Shown piece by piece: positions 22,916 to 33,761 of a stretch of DNA of 64,000 nt. Both the position numbers and the translations under genes were made by a program. The notes under the pieces are model-generated. The model made no database searches. It was given only the letters and a program-made list of their open reading frames with translations, and was not told where the DNA came from. The stretch comes from Rhynchosporium graminicola. Lineage: Eukaryota > Ascomycota > Leotiomycetes > Helotiales > Ploettnerulaceae. Positions within the stretch are counted from its first letter, which is position 1; the number at the start of each line of letters is the position of its first letter. The DNA is taken from NCBI GenBank assembly GCA_900074885.1, contig FJUW01000003.1, positions 463,273-527,272 on the forward strand. The letters are read 5' to 3'.

Positions 22916-24129
22916 TTAATGCCCGATAGCCTTCGCAAAGTCCTTCAAGAACAGCCATCTGCTTTCTTCAGCCCAGCCTTTCGACTTGAAATCATTGGCG
23001 TATTTAGGGAAGAAATCCACTACGTCCAGCAAGGTTTCATCGTGCGCCATAATAACAAAGACTTCATCGTGTGCATCCGCTTCGATGACCTTTCCGACAG
23101 TAGCTTCGGCTTCTTCAGAGTCATGTGCGACACCTGATCCATCATCTGGTTTGGCAATCGCGTAGAACGGTTTGTGCTTATCTCCGTCGCGGTACAGGTC
23201 GTCGAACAATGATCCCGGGCAGGGAATTTTGCTCATGCGGTCGAAGGGATTTGGGGAAATCGATTCGGGCAGATGGATGTACTGAGAGGGTCTGAATTCC
23301 CCTCCGTGGTGGCAAGCGTCCCCGCCCATAAATATGAAGGAGTTGGGATTCGAGGTCACTCTTGCGAGTCCGCAAATATGCCCCACAGCATGTCCTGGGC
23401 TATCAAGTAGATAGAAAGATCCATCACCAAAATAGTCGAAGGCATCGAAACGTCCGATCTTGATTCCTTGATTGAAGACTATTTCCCGAAGCTCTCTACC
23501 TTCATAATCGCTCTCTCGTACCGGAGAATCCTTGTTTGTGGGATATCCTGGCATGAGGGCTTTCTTGAACCCAGGTCCAACGATCAAAGCCGTGTTACTG
23601 TCAAAGGTCGATACGTCGCCGGTATGATCCCAATGCCACTTCAACAATTTAGTATGGTGAAAATACGATATCTTAGGCTCGGGATCGGGATCGGGATCGG
23701 AATCAGGATCAGCGAAGTAAACTGATCCTGATCCAAGATCACTGAAATTTCAAGGGCTGGAAGTATACATACATGGCTCCAAACAATCCCCTCGATGCTT
23801 TTTCCATCGACTCCGTTTCCTTCAATTATATCCCGAACTCCTTGATTTACCTTCGCAGACCAGCCACCGTCCTTGATTCGGCTCACAATCCTAGGTGCGT
23901 AATTCTCAACATCCTTTCGGACTCCGAGGTCAAATAGGAGAGATCTTTCGGAAGGGTGTTCGATCAAAAAGGAGTATGCCGGGCAGGAGAGGTGGGTGAA
24001 GCCTTTGATCTGAGGAGTGACGAAGGGTTCCAGTGGTATACCTCCGATCTTAGAGGTAGTGTCGATGATCCGGACCTTGACAGTTGTGTCGGAGGTCGGG
24101 ATCTTGAGATCTGGTGCTGATTGAGCCAT
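22916..24129 (-). CDS. Metallo-beta-lactamase-fold hydrolase, quorum-lactonase-like
   Basis: Two exons, 24129-23773 and 23638-22916, give 359 aa. The intron (134 bp) splits the metal motif: exon 1 ends SH and exon 2 begins WHWDHTGD, giving SHWHWDHTGD, the HxHxDH signature. That is strong support for the junction even though the acceptor is AAG. Further ligands appear in DSPGHAVGH and GGDACHHGGEF. No signal peptide is seen, so it is probably cytosolic. The layout matches fungal proteins annotated as N-acyl-homoserine-lactonase-like; lactone hydrolysis is therefore plausible but unproven. The intron carries a hexamer repeat (cccgat)n at about 23680-23700. The 5' end faces the Hpt1-like gene across about 710 bp. 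Confidence 0.85.
23678..23702. repeat. Intronic hexanucleotide microsatellite
   Basis: Three to four copies of gggatc lie in the intron of the lactonase-like gene. Length changes here would not alter the protein but would change intron size. Confidence 0.7.
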
Positions 24130-24840
24130 GTTTGTTATAGATATGGGAGCTTGGAATTGATCAAGGAGCTGACATTCAAGAAAGGCGAGAGAGCCTCAAT
24201 TAAACCAACATTTGAACCAACATAAGCCAATGAGATTCTCCACGATTCGACTTGATTGAATAAGCAAGCTCATAGTTCCATTAAAGCAACAGAACAGACC
24301 GGGACACTTGACGTCACTTGCCGTCAAAGCTCAAGCGAATTACACTCACTTACCTATGAACTGCATTCTTTAGAAATTAGAATCCATTCTGCTTCGACAT
24401 CGAGCAATTATTACTTTTGTGGTCTAGCTCACAATTTTCAGCAAGTTGACCCGATGGCATGGAAAATGAGGTTATTCCCAATATCAGACTGGGATGTGAG
24501 TACGAGATCATATGCACCTTCAATGAGGTAACGACAAAAGAAATGCTGAATGGTGGGGTAAGCTGTTATATACACACTCCTTATTTTGGCCTGCGGAAGT
24601 GTCCTTCTCCAAAGGGACACAGTAGATCCCAAAGCAGTCAAGCGTTCGAGGGGTGACTTTATTGATCTGTTAGGCGACTCCCGTCAGTTTCTGCCCCTCA
24701 AAGTCGCAAAATTTTGAGATGCAACTTCTTTTGCTTTGGAGTCATCCCGTTCGAGTTCCGTACCCTCGAGGGCACTGACAGTACCATTAGTACCATTAGT
24801 ACCATTTTCCCATCCAGGTCCAGCCTGCACTATATCCAAG
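24130..24840. promoter_or_regulatory. Shared divergent promoter region with taccattag triplet repeat
   Basis: This lies between the divergent lactonase-like (-) and Hpt1-like (+) genes. Near 24782-24806 the 9-mer taccattag is repeated in tandem about 2.7 times, roughly 35-60 bp upstream of the Hpt1-like ATG, so it sits in the presumed core promoter or leader. No gene is seen here. Confidence 0.45.
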
Positions 24841-25600
24841 ATGGTTGTTAAAGAATACTTGAGCTACAATGATGTAAGGCGCATTTGTCTTTCCCTGTAA
24901 GGCGCGCAAGACTAATCAGATGAAAACAGGTCCATAAGTTGTGCCAGGAGGCGGCACCGCGCATTTTAGAAGATTTCAAGCCGCAACTTATCATTGCAAT
25001 CGGTGGTGGAGGATACGTGCCTGCTCGAATTCTGCGATCATTCCTCAAGCAGCCAGGGTCGCCAAATATTCCCATCCAAGCCATCGGACTTTCCCTCTAC
25101 GAGGCCCTTCCTCCCTCCCACGCTTCAGGCGCAAATACTCCCGGCGAGATCGAGCAGCTCGGTACCAAGGTCACAAGGACACAATGGCTGGATTTGACGA
25201 GTTTGGGCGAGATGGAGAACTTGGTCGGAAAGCGCATCTTGATCGTAGATGAGGTTGATGATACCAGGACGACATTAGAGTATGCCGTCAAGGAGTTGGA
25301 GAAAGATGTGGAGCTTGCTAGACAAAAGCTTGGAGGAGTAGGAGAGAAGACTGTGTTCTCGATCTTTGTTTTACACGTAAGTGTTACTTGACCTGCACCA
25401 TTTTCTGCTCTCGGGGCTGCATGCTGATCAATCAACAGAATAAGAACAAGGAGAAGAAAGGGAATCTGCCCGAAGATATGCTCAACGAAAACAGATACTT
25501 GGCTGCTAGAACTGTTCCGGATGTTTGGATCTGCTACCCTTGGGAGGCTATAGATATTGATGCTCATGATGAGTTGGCGAAGAAGCAGCCGGCAAAGTAG
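24841..25600 (+). CDS. Hypoxanthine-guanine (xanthine) phosphoribosyltransferase, yeast Hpt1/Xpt1 type
   Basis: Three exons (24841-24873, 24930-25376, 25439-25600) give 213 aa. It transfers phosphoribosyl from PRPP to a 6-oxopurine base in cytosolic purine salvage. The first exon codes only 11 residues (MVVKEYLSYND) and joins VHKLCQ in frame through a standard intron. Family marks in order are IIAIGGGGYVPARILRSFLK, RTQWLDL, the PRPP loop ILIVDEVDDTRTTL, and ENRYLAARTVPDVWICYPWE near the end. Length and motif order match the yeast Hpt1 type closely. Whether it prefers hypoxanthine/guanine or xanthine cannot be told. No lesion is seen. Confidence 0.92.
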
Positions 25601-26096
25601 GTTTGAGAGAGATCCTGCGACTAGATCTTACTTGATGATATATGTCATAAAAGAGATAATCAGGCGGATCGCAAAGCAACTTGATGATTCGTGTTTATGA
25701 ACATGAATAGTAATAGCCATCATGACATCCAAAATTGAAATTCATACCTAAGGCGGGGTCAAAGAGTGTGCCTATCACTTCGTTATCTTAGCGCCAACCC
25801 ATATTTTATGCATCGGCTGAAGGGGGGAGGAGCCTTGATATGTCGTGTACTAGGTACTGTAGTACTACGACATCCGCGCCACATATCGCGTTTGCTTCCC
25901 CTGGCACTTTTCCGGTCTGGCTTACCTATCTTATCATACATTGAAACGGCTATAACCACATTATCCACTACTCGCTAGCAATATAACATATCTTCCTATC
26001 TATCATTTCTCGGTTACAGTCTTTTGTGTTTCAAGAGCTTCACACTGTTGTAGTCTTTAATTTAGCACAAGACACTTCGGCATTAGATAAGCAGCT
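25601..26096. other. Intergenic between tandem genes
   Basis: The 3' UTR of the Hpt1-like gene and the promoter of the second dehydrogenase. Contains a small palindromic tagtac/gtacta patch near 25848-25866. No gene is supported. Confidence 0.45.
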
Positions 26097-27353
26097 ATGG
26101 GAGAAGCACCACCCCAAGAAAAGGAATTTATACTCATAATAATCCCATTTCCTCTCGACGACAAAGTTAAAGGTCTATTAAACAGCATCCGACGAAAACA
26201 TCATCATGTCGAGATCGAATATCGCTTTCTGGCTGCCACAGGGGTGGATCGCCAAGACGTTTCATCCATCCCAAAAGGTAGAGTCAAGTCATCTTTCCAG
26301 TCTGTCTTTCAAAAACATTCTTTGACAAATGCAAGGTTCATGGAAAAAGGCTACAATCCTTGTGACATTCAACTCCCTCCCACCATCTCTGGATCTCGTG
26401 CCAAATCTCAAACTGCTTCACCTTTTCAGCGCCGGAGCAAATCACATCTTTCATACTCCTCTCTGGAAAGATACGGATATCACTATCACCAACAGCTCTG
26501 GTGTCCATAGTCCGCAAATCGCAGAATGGGTTATGTTGCAAATCCTCGCTCATTCGCATCAAGAGAAGATCTTGTTAGAATGGCAGAAACAGCATAAGTG
26601 GGGTCAGCATTCGGAGCTGAACTTCGTCAAAGATGGTGTCGGTCAGCGGTTGGGTGTCTTGGGATATGGAGCCATTGGACGTCAAAGTACGTACCGAAAG
26701 ATTGTTTACTAATCACATGTTCGGCAATATTTCGTTGTGTAACTATTCACTAACGCTGGAACTTTCGATTCTCAGCTGCGCGAATTTGCAGCGCACTAGG
26801 TATGGATGTGATCGCCTATACAGCCTCCCCACGCACCACCCTCGAGAGCAAGAAAGACGTAGGCTATATCGTCCCTGGTACAGGCGATCCAGACGGTCTT
26901 ATCCCTAGCGCCTGGTACTCCGGAATGGACAAGTCTTCACTCCACAACTTCCTCAAGCAAGACATTGATGTCCTCCTCATCGCTGTCCCCTTAACACCAG
27001 CAACCACGCATTTTCTTGGCGCACAAGAATTCGCCATCCTAGGGAAACGCAACGCTTTCATCGTTAACATCGCCCGTGGCGCTATCCTGAAACAAGACGA
27101 TCTGATTGCTGCGCTGAAGAAACCTATCAAGGAGGGAGGATTGAGAGGTGCTGCGCTGGATGTTACGGATCCGGAGCCATTGCCTAAGGAGAGTGAATTG
27201 TGGGAATTGGAGAATGTGGTTGTGACGCCGCACATTAGTGGATTGGGGACGCATTATGTGGATCGCAGTTTTGATATCTTGGAGAAAAATTTGAGTAACT
27301 TGGAGACGGGGAAGAGGTTATTGAATGTCGTTAACAGAGGGAAGGGCTATTAG
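26097..27353 (+). CDS. D-isomer-specific 2-hydroxyacid dehydrogenase (second, distinct)
   Basis: Three exons (26097-26277, 26336-26686, 26776-27353) give 369 aa. Cofactor fold: RLGVLGYGAIGRQTARI, completed only after the second intron (A|CT). Active-site marks are NIARGAILKQDD (Arg), DVTDPEPLP (Glu) and TPHISGLG (His). An insert of about 35 residues after the Rossmann motif (SPRTTLESKKDVGYIVPG) is seen in some fungal members, as I recall. The first intron ends in AAG at 26335; the phase forces this choice. It shares the fold but little sequence with the dehydrogenase at 13119, so it is not a recent duplicate. Substrate unknown; glyoxylate/hydroxypyruvate-type acids are typical of the family. 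Confidence 0.87.
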
Positions 27354-27966
27354 AAAGCTAAAGAGGAAAGGGAAAAAGATCGGTAAAAAGGAAAGTTTTG
27401 GGAGGCTGGGAAGGCGGTAGATAGAGCCAGCTATAATTTTCAGATAGAATCTTCCCATCCGAAATTAGCTCATCTAAAATGTCCTTAAGCTCTCTGATCC
27501 AGATCTATATGACGTGTTAGAATTGGAAAGGCACTTGCTCTTTGGACCAGTCAAAGCATTCTCATATAAGGCATTCATTGACAAAGTAGGTCTGTTACTA
27601 GGAAGCAAGCTGTGAAGAAGGGGTGCCTAGAACAGAAAATGGCCTGCCATTACGGTAACCACAAGTCCGAATTTCGGCACTTCTTCATAGTGACAATCAA
27701 GCAGCCTTTCGCTGGAAGATAGCCTGGTGATTCGGCCAACCAAGTGAACGATCACAGATAGCTTCATTTTCGTTGTCTTGGTCTAATTATCATTAGATGT
27801 ATCGCATTTCTCATTCTGCCATATGATCTGTTTGTCCGCCGTCAGAAGTTTCATCTATGCTTCAATGTAAAGAATTGTATCATTTAATTCGCCTGCTTGA
27901 TATGAAGCGTCCCATTTGGAAGGTCTATTCGGAAGCTGCTTCAAACTGGGAACAAGACCTCGACTC
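27354..27966. other. Intergenic between convergent genes
   Basis: Convergent 3' ends of the dehydrogenase (+) and methyltransferase (-). No frame with support. No repeats noted. Confidence 0.45.
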
Positions 27967-29102
27967 CTAAGCAACCAGTGCTGATCTTCCAAACACAAAT
28001 ATCTCGATCTCCTCGTCTTCCCCACCCAATACTGGCAAAGGTAATTTGATGCTCTCTTTGATCGCCCAGCCACCTTCTCCCATAAGAGTGAAGAACACAG
28101 CTTCGCTTGAATGCCTGACCTTCATCGCAAGTAATATCATCAGACTCTGGTTCTCTTGTGCGAGCCTGCCAAGAGTGATCACAAGATCAGGAACAACATC
28201 TGGATTGTAGGTGCAGTCGGCAACTAGTATCAGGTTCCATTGAACGGAACCAATCTTAGGGGGCACAGGCACTGACCAGTCCAGTATACTGTGACTAGGA
28301 GCTGAGGAGCATAGAGACATGTTGTAGGTCAGGATGGAGGTAGCTTCCGGAAGATCTGTCAGGCTCATTCGAGATATAGTGGGAAGCAGTTGGTGTAATG
28401 TTATCCCAACAATACCACAACCAGCACCAAGCTCTAAGACATTGAGTCCAGGCTTTGAAAGTATATTCTGGAGGGTAGGCAGGTTGGGGAGGGAACTGGA
28501 GCCCGATAGAGTCTTAATTTTGGCCGAAAGATAGGCAGAGAGAACAAGACCAGCATCCCTACCATACTTTGTCAGTTGTGGCAAGGATATGACGTACCTG
28601 GAGCTCACCAAACATGTCTGGCGATACTTTCACCGGCCTCCTCCCATATTTTGATGTTATCTGAAGCGCCATAGTCGAATGACCGCTCAATCGTTCCGCT
28701 GCCTTTTGAATTGCCCCTTAATGAAACAACGCCTCCATAGTCTTCACAGCCCTCCCATGTATGCGAGAGAACTTGTTCAAAGCTATCGACCCTGTGCTGC
28801 TCTTCCTTCCCTTTAATCACCATATTGACCTCGACACCTGCGCGTAATATTTGTGGCACAACTGGGACCTCGATTGGCAAACCTTTGAAGCCATGACTTC
28901 TTGTCCAAAGATATTCCTTGAATCTGCTACTATCGGACAGCGGATTCCCGTGTGTATCTTCAAGTCGAACGATAAGGGGTAGATCGAAGTAGAGAAACGA
29001 ATCACCAAGATCTGTAGTGATTGTAATGACCGCACTCAGAGAGTGGAGGCCACGGCTATCCTGTGTCTTCTTTGGTGCTTTCAAAAACCGAATATAGTGC
29101 AT
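27967..29102 (-). CDS. Family-16 lysine methyltransferase-like protein (METTL21/EFM type)
   Basis: Two exons, 29102-28609 and 28558-27967, give 361 aa. A 50-bp intron joins SIARHVW to DAGLVLSAYL in frame. The N-terminal half opens MHYIRFLKAPK, a start I recall from fungal members. It leads to KIWEEAGESIARHVWDAGL, the family's pre-SAM segment. Motif I for S-adenosylmethionine is LNVLELGAGCGIVGITL. SLTDLPEA is the acidic strand-2 motif, and WNLILVADCTYNPDVVPDL carries the post-II D-x-x-Y pattern. These proteins methylate lysines on translation factors or chaperones in the cytosol; the target here is unknown. No lesion is seen. Confidence 0.88.
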
Positions 29103-29199
29103 CTTCTATTCGCACCCTTCATCCAATGGGCCTGCCTTGAGCTGTCTTTGGGGAAACAATTTGTTCTCAGATCCAACTGTAATGAATACCGCTGCCCGC

Positions 29200-29346
29200 T
29201 TATAGGTGTTCCTGGATTTTGGTCTCTGCAAAGAGTTTCCTCCAGTCCTCCTCACTTATCTCGGTCTTTGGGAAGCTGGTGGGGAATGATTCGCTTTTCC
29301 TTCGATATTCTTCGCTCGAGGTCGCGGTAGGATGGACGGCAGCCAA
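29200..29346 (-). pseudogene. Possible C-terminal exon or gene fragment
   Basis: A minus-strand frame without ATG runs from just after a TGA (near 29346) to TAA at 29200. It encodes about 48 residues with natural-looking composition, including SEEYRRKSESFPTSF and TEISEEDWRKLFAETKIQEHL (split here only by description). It lies immediately upstream of the methyltransferase. It could be a last exon whose upstream exons I cannot find, a fragment, or chance. Confidence 0.25.
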
Positions 29347-30430
29347 TTCGGGTCAGGCGGGTCTATGATCGTTCGTGAGGAGGAGACTGGAGGGCAACCA
29401 AAGCTACCACCGAACTGGTCAACGGCTGAGCTGATTAGGAACCTTATATGTTCTAATCGTAAATATCTGAAGACTATTATTGTTGAGTGGGTGTTGATTC
29501 GAAGGCTCGTGATGTAGCTAGTTTTGGCGGGATGTGATTTTCCTCAGATCCACGTAGGCTTGGCACGCTAGTAGAGGAGTAATTTTAATATTACCCTCTA
29601 TTGACTTACCTCAGTTTTTAAGCGAGACCTTCTGTCAATAATTCACCATGTCAAGTGTCGATTGTATCTATCATATTTGGACAGTATCTTCGCATTTACG
29701 TTGAACAAACAATTCTTTGCTTGCCTAATATCAAGCAAAATTTTGCCTAACACATGGCAGTCAAGTTGTCTATTCTGAGTCAGTCCCTAAGCTTTCGCCA
29801 AACAGACATTAAAAGACTTTAAAAATGTATGTTAAGGCAGAACAATATGTAGCTTCTTGGGAACTGATACTCACGAATCAGGATGACAATTCAAATTAGT
29901 TATTGTCTTACTAGAATCTTTTTGATTCAGCTCTACTCAAGTGGCATTTCACCTGCCGAGGCAAGAGTTAAAGTGAATGTCACAACAGCCAAAAGTCAAT
30001 AAAGCTCCTGGAAAAAGTGCAGAATATGCTATTAAAAGCTTAGTATTTCTGAAGAGAGATAAGTGTTATTTTAATAAGATCTCTGATCTCCATTCAAGGA
30101 TAGCAGCTAAGATGGACACCACTGAATGGTTCATCGTGCCCCAATTTTGAACCTCCTATCATAAAATGAATCAGTGATATTCGAGTAATGCGACAATAGG
30201 AAAAGACATCTTCTGATTCTCTATAAAATGAATGCCTTCGGGTTCCCTTCTGCAAATAGTAAATTCAACACCTAATAACAAGACCAGAATCCAAGAATAC
30301 TTCGGCTAATCTTAAGTCTTAAGTCTTCGTCCGGAAACGCTAAGCACAAGTACGACCTATCGTCAAGCAATCATCTTCCTATCTCTTCCCATAAGTCTTT
30401 CAATTCCATCAGGCTAAGAACAAAACCAAG
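29347..30430. other. Intergenic; promoter of the small membrane protein
   Basis: No gene is supported. The stretch is somewhat AT-rich but keeps normal CA/TG, so it is not RIP-mutated. Confidence 0.45.
30222..30227 (+). promoter_or_regulatory. TATA box candidate
   Basis: TATAAA lies 204 bp before the ATG of the small two-exon gene, followed by an A/C-rich leader. It is the best core-promoter candidate there, judged by motif and position only. Confidence 0.4.
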
Positions 30431-30706
30431 ATGTCAGATGCAGAATCAGGGATACCTAAGGCCTGTTTTGCGCTCAATCCAGTGTGCTGGATCGGTTTCA
30501 TCGTCTGGTAAGCATCGTGTCCAGTCTACTGTAGTCTTTTGTAGGCAGAGATCGGGTTCATGAGAGATTAAACTTATTGCTCTTCTTATAGGCTCGCCTT
30601 CTGCAAAGATGGGGACAATCCATATGGGGGACACAAAAAGCCACACCCTAGAAAACACCATAGACACCCCAGAAAACACCCAAGGCGACACCGACATGAA
30701 CGCTAG
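30431..30706 (+). CDS. Small membrane protein with His/Arg/Lys-rich tail
   Basis: Two exons, 30431-30507 and 30592-30706, give 63 aa; neither exon alone is long enough to stand out. The donor is GTAAGC and the acceptor CTTATAG after a pyrimidine tract; the intron is 84 bp. The protein starts MSDAESGIPKACFALN, then has a hydrophobic segment rich in Trp (PVCWIGFIVWLAFC) that could span a membrane. The rest is an extremely basic tail in which His, Arg, Lys and Pro make up nearly everything (HKKPHPRKHHRHPRKHPRR). The ATG follows an aaaaccaag leader, good fungal context. I do not recognise a family. A metal- or nucleic-acid-binding tail at a membrane is speculation. Confidence 0.6.
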
Positions 30707-31056
30707 GTCAATCAATATTCAAAGTTAACACAGCGTCGTAGATTCTACATGGGACTATCCAAAGGCAAAGCGAAGGGAATCAGGCTCATATCATTGGAAG
30801 TAGCATAGTGCAATGATGAGTGGCAAATAACGTTCTGTTATTGCAAGTGTGTGATTAAGTCTTAAAATACAATGGTCTGGTCTAAAGTTACCACAATACC
30901 ACTCAGCCAAGCCCGGGACACCATCTCTCCATCCCAAACTCATAATCCATATTGCTCCCATGAGTTGCCTCTTCCAGTATATATTGCACCTATGACCCTC
31001 TCGGTCGAACTTCATTCCCCAGCATTTTGGCCAAATTCAATAGAAAAAGTCGATCT
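30707..31056. other. Intergenic between convergent genes
   Basis: 350 bp between the small membrane protein (+) and the secreted protein (-). No gene or repeat is seen. Confidence 0.45.
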
Positions 31057-31619
31057 TTAAACAATATCGACCACAACACACGATCCAAATCCGTCCTTTC
31101 CTTGTATATTCTGGCGAACCTGCATGACACAGCCAGTACACTTGATCTTCGGCACCGTGAAGATGATATCGTGAGGACCACGTGGCACTTCATTGCTCAC
31201 CCCACCATTAACTCCCTCGAGATTCTTGGTGATCTTTGCGACGTCCTTGAACGAAGTTCCTTTACCGGTAGTGTCGAAGGAAACGGACAAAGGTCCGCCT
31301 CCGTCACCGTTAGTCATGGACCACTACAGAAGTTTAGTATGTTAAATTGCCAATTTTTCGGGATGGGCTATCGATCCTAAACTTTGAAGGTGGAGAGTGT
31401 ACTCACGGTCGTGGTGCCAGATGAACCGGCTTTGAAAGTAGCGGCGGCTTTCCCGCTGATGGTAACTCCTGCACCGCATCCCTGGGCTGGTATCCTGATG
31501 TCTGGATTTCCTTGAGGTGCACCTGTATGCATGATAGCGAGTGGTTTGATCAGGTGACCGTGGGCATTGACAGCGGTGGCACATGCGAGCACAGTGAAGA
31601 TGGAAGTGGCGAATTGCAT
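31057..31619 (-). CDS. Small secreted protein, predicted mature N-terminal His (Egh16/LPMO-like features)
   Basis: Two exons, 31619-31407 and 31323-31057, give 159 aa. The intron (83 bp, GTGAGT...TAG) joins SSGTTT to WSMTNGDGGGPLSVSFD. A signal peptide (MQFATSIFTVLACATAVNA) would leave His as first mature residue (HGHLIKP), as in copper lytic polysaccharide monooxygenases and Egh16/MAS-like appressorial proteins. The middle has GAPQGNPDIRIPAQGCGAG, and the end has VPKIKCTGCVMQVRQN and FGSCVVVDIV. Three to four Cys suggest disulfides. A second His lies in GPHDIIFTV and could complete a metal site, but I cannot show the fold. It is shorter than typical Egh16 proteins. Function outside the cell is likely; enzymatic activity is uncertain. 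Confidence 0.72.
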
Positions 31620-32829
31620 GTTGATCTAAGGTGAGGTTGAGTAGATGGTAGATTTTGGTTTAAGTCAAAGTAAGATTTTATTTCACAATAGACACCTGGC
31701 CGAGAAAGAACTGGTGAGTAGAAAGCGAGAAGAATGTGACACCGGGTACGAATCAGAGAAATGAAAGCGGGTGAGTGAGAAAGAAGATAGTGCGTGTCCA
31801 AAGCCTCTATATCTATACTTCATCTGGCTGGGGTTGCAAACAAAACGATCGCCTCGCTTGGTTAGCGCCGAGATATCAATGGATTTGTCGTCCAAAGTTA
31901 CCTTAGTAGAGGCCGTTTGCACAATTATGGAGACTTTCTATGCCGTCCCGGGTATCTCTTCAGGCGACAATTTGTAGGGCTAGTTCTGACTTACTCAGTT
32001 AAGGCTTTAGGAGATAAAGTTGTCTCGAGGCATGGCTTTTGTCAGGGCGAAACAACGCGAGCGATACCTATCCAGGAGAGAATATGTTAGGTATCCACTA
32101 AAAAGAACATCAATGCCGTTCGAACGGTAGCCTTAAAAGGTGGGTACATGCTATAGTGGATAGTTTCATTGATCTCCCATGGTATTAGAGTTAGCGTCTT
32201 GGTGAAGCCTAACCCTGTAGAGAATATTCCCCATACTAACCCCTGGCAGAGGGTCTCTAGTGAGGGGGACACCATCCTCCAGGTTCGTCTGTCCGCACGT
32301 CATGCAATACAAACCCAATTCGGATGATTCTGGATCCTGTCAACAGGGTGGGCAACTTCAAGCGGACAGACCAAGGTAAATAGTGTCAAGTCTCTGTGCG
32401 AAGATAGGAGAAGTGCTGCGATGATGTTGGACAAGTTCGACTTTGACGAGAACCTGCGACTACCTAGATAAAATTATTGAACTTGTGAGCGTTGAGTACT
32501 ACAATTTCCTCTAGTCACCCAAAAAGAGCGACGAAAATATCACAGGAATTTGCATCGGGTAATGATTTCGAGTCACACACACATTTGGTGGCTGCTTTGT
32601 TTGGGCGATAACCCTAACTTAAATCATGAATCTGCCCGGGGTAAGCACATATGCCTGAGCTGACTAGGATATCATCTACAGAATTTTGCTGGCAGTATTT
32701 GGCGGTAACTAGCAGAAGTGCTCCCAGCTACCTGGGTCGGTATACGCACGGACAGCGATCTCTGTCTCATGAACCTGGGATGTTGAGTCAGGGTCCGTTT
32801 TAGTGCCAACTCTATAGGTTAAATTCTAA

Positions 32830-32902
32830 CCCCCCTCTGGTTTAAACGTTAAAATTCAGCTATAGTAAGGGCGTAGGATTTAACGTTTAACCAGGGAGGG
32901 GA
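32830..32902. repeat. Foldback element with ~25-bp arms
   Basis: The left arm (ccccctctggtttaaacgtt onward) and right arm (ending gtttaaccagggagggg) are imperfect inverted repeats around a 20-bp loop. The mismatches are few. It resembles a tiny MITE or a recombined pair of terminal inverted repeats. Confidence 0.65.
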
Positions 32903-33704
32903 TAGTATTGTGCTCGTCGATCCCGTGCTAGGTGCCTTCGGTCTTTTATTCTAATTGCGAAAGTATAGCATGCACCCGGTGCTGAAGCTATAGGCTCGCT
33001 CCTTCTCTAGTTGCTCATTACAGAGTCTATGATTGTGCATATAATCATTGACTGGTATGAGATAATCGAAAAAAGCGTGATGTGTAAGTTACTCATCCTA
33101 ATGAGCTCTGGACTGAGGCATACTACAACGGAAGAACACATACTAGCAAGTGGTCTACATAAATCTTTCTCGGTTTCTCTCTGGTTCTAAAAAAGTAAAA
33201 CTACAGCGGTGGGCTTGCAGGGAAGTTTCTATTTGATATGATTCTAGAACTCAGCCCCGATAGGCTAAGCTTCACTAACCGAAGTAAAGTGGGCTTCAAA
33301 CAGCCTTCTGAAGTCTCCTCGAAGCAAACAATCACACAAATCGAAAGTATGCCTGCAGCCTGCATCTGAAATCATCTTACTCTTGTAAGTCGACTTCGTG
33401 AGCGCTAGTGCACCGTCAGAAACACGGAAAGGCCACCATTTGATTCCGCCTATCATTTCACCTCTGCCCATTTCTGTCAACTGAGAGAGAGTTTGTCGGG
33501 CGTGCCAGCTTTTGGCATTTTCATGCAGAAGATGAGAGGTGTTTCACAGCTCCACAAAATGTTCCTCCAAAGGGTGCTATTGTAGCAGTTTAGCGCCGGG
33601 TTCTGACTAGTACTCAACTGATCGGAATCAAGATTAAGATTAAATTGCCAAGACAAAGTCAGATTCAGGATTAGCTACTGTACAATTCCGACTCTCACAA
33701 TCCC

Positions 33705-33761
33705 CCCCTGAATGTTTCCTAGCGTGGCAAGGCTGGCACTGTCCAAGGAAACATTCCGGGG
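33705..33761. repeat. Hairpin, 16-bp arms
   Basis: cccctgaatgtttcct (33705-33720) and aggaaacattccgggg (33746-33761) are inverted with one mismatch and a 25-bp loop. It may be a foldback remnant. No adjacent gene end suggests a terminator. Confidence 0.6.
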
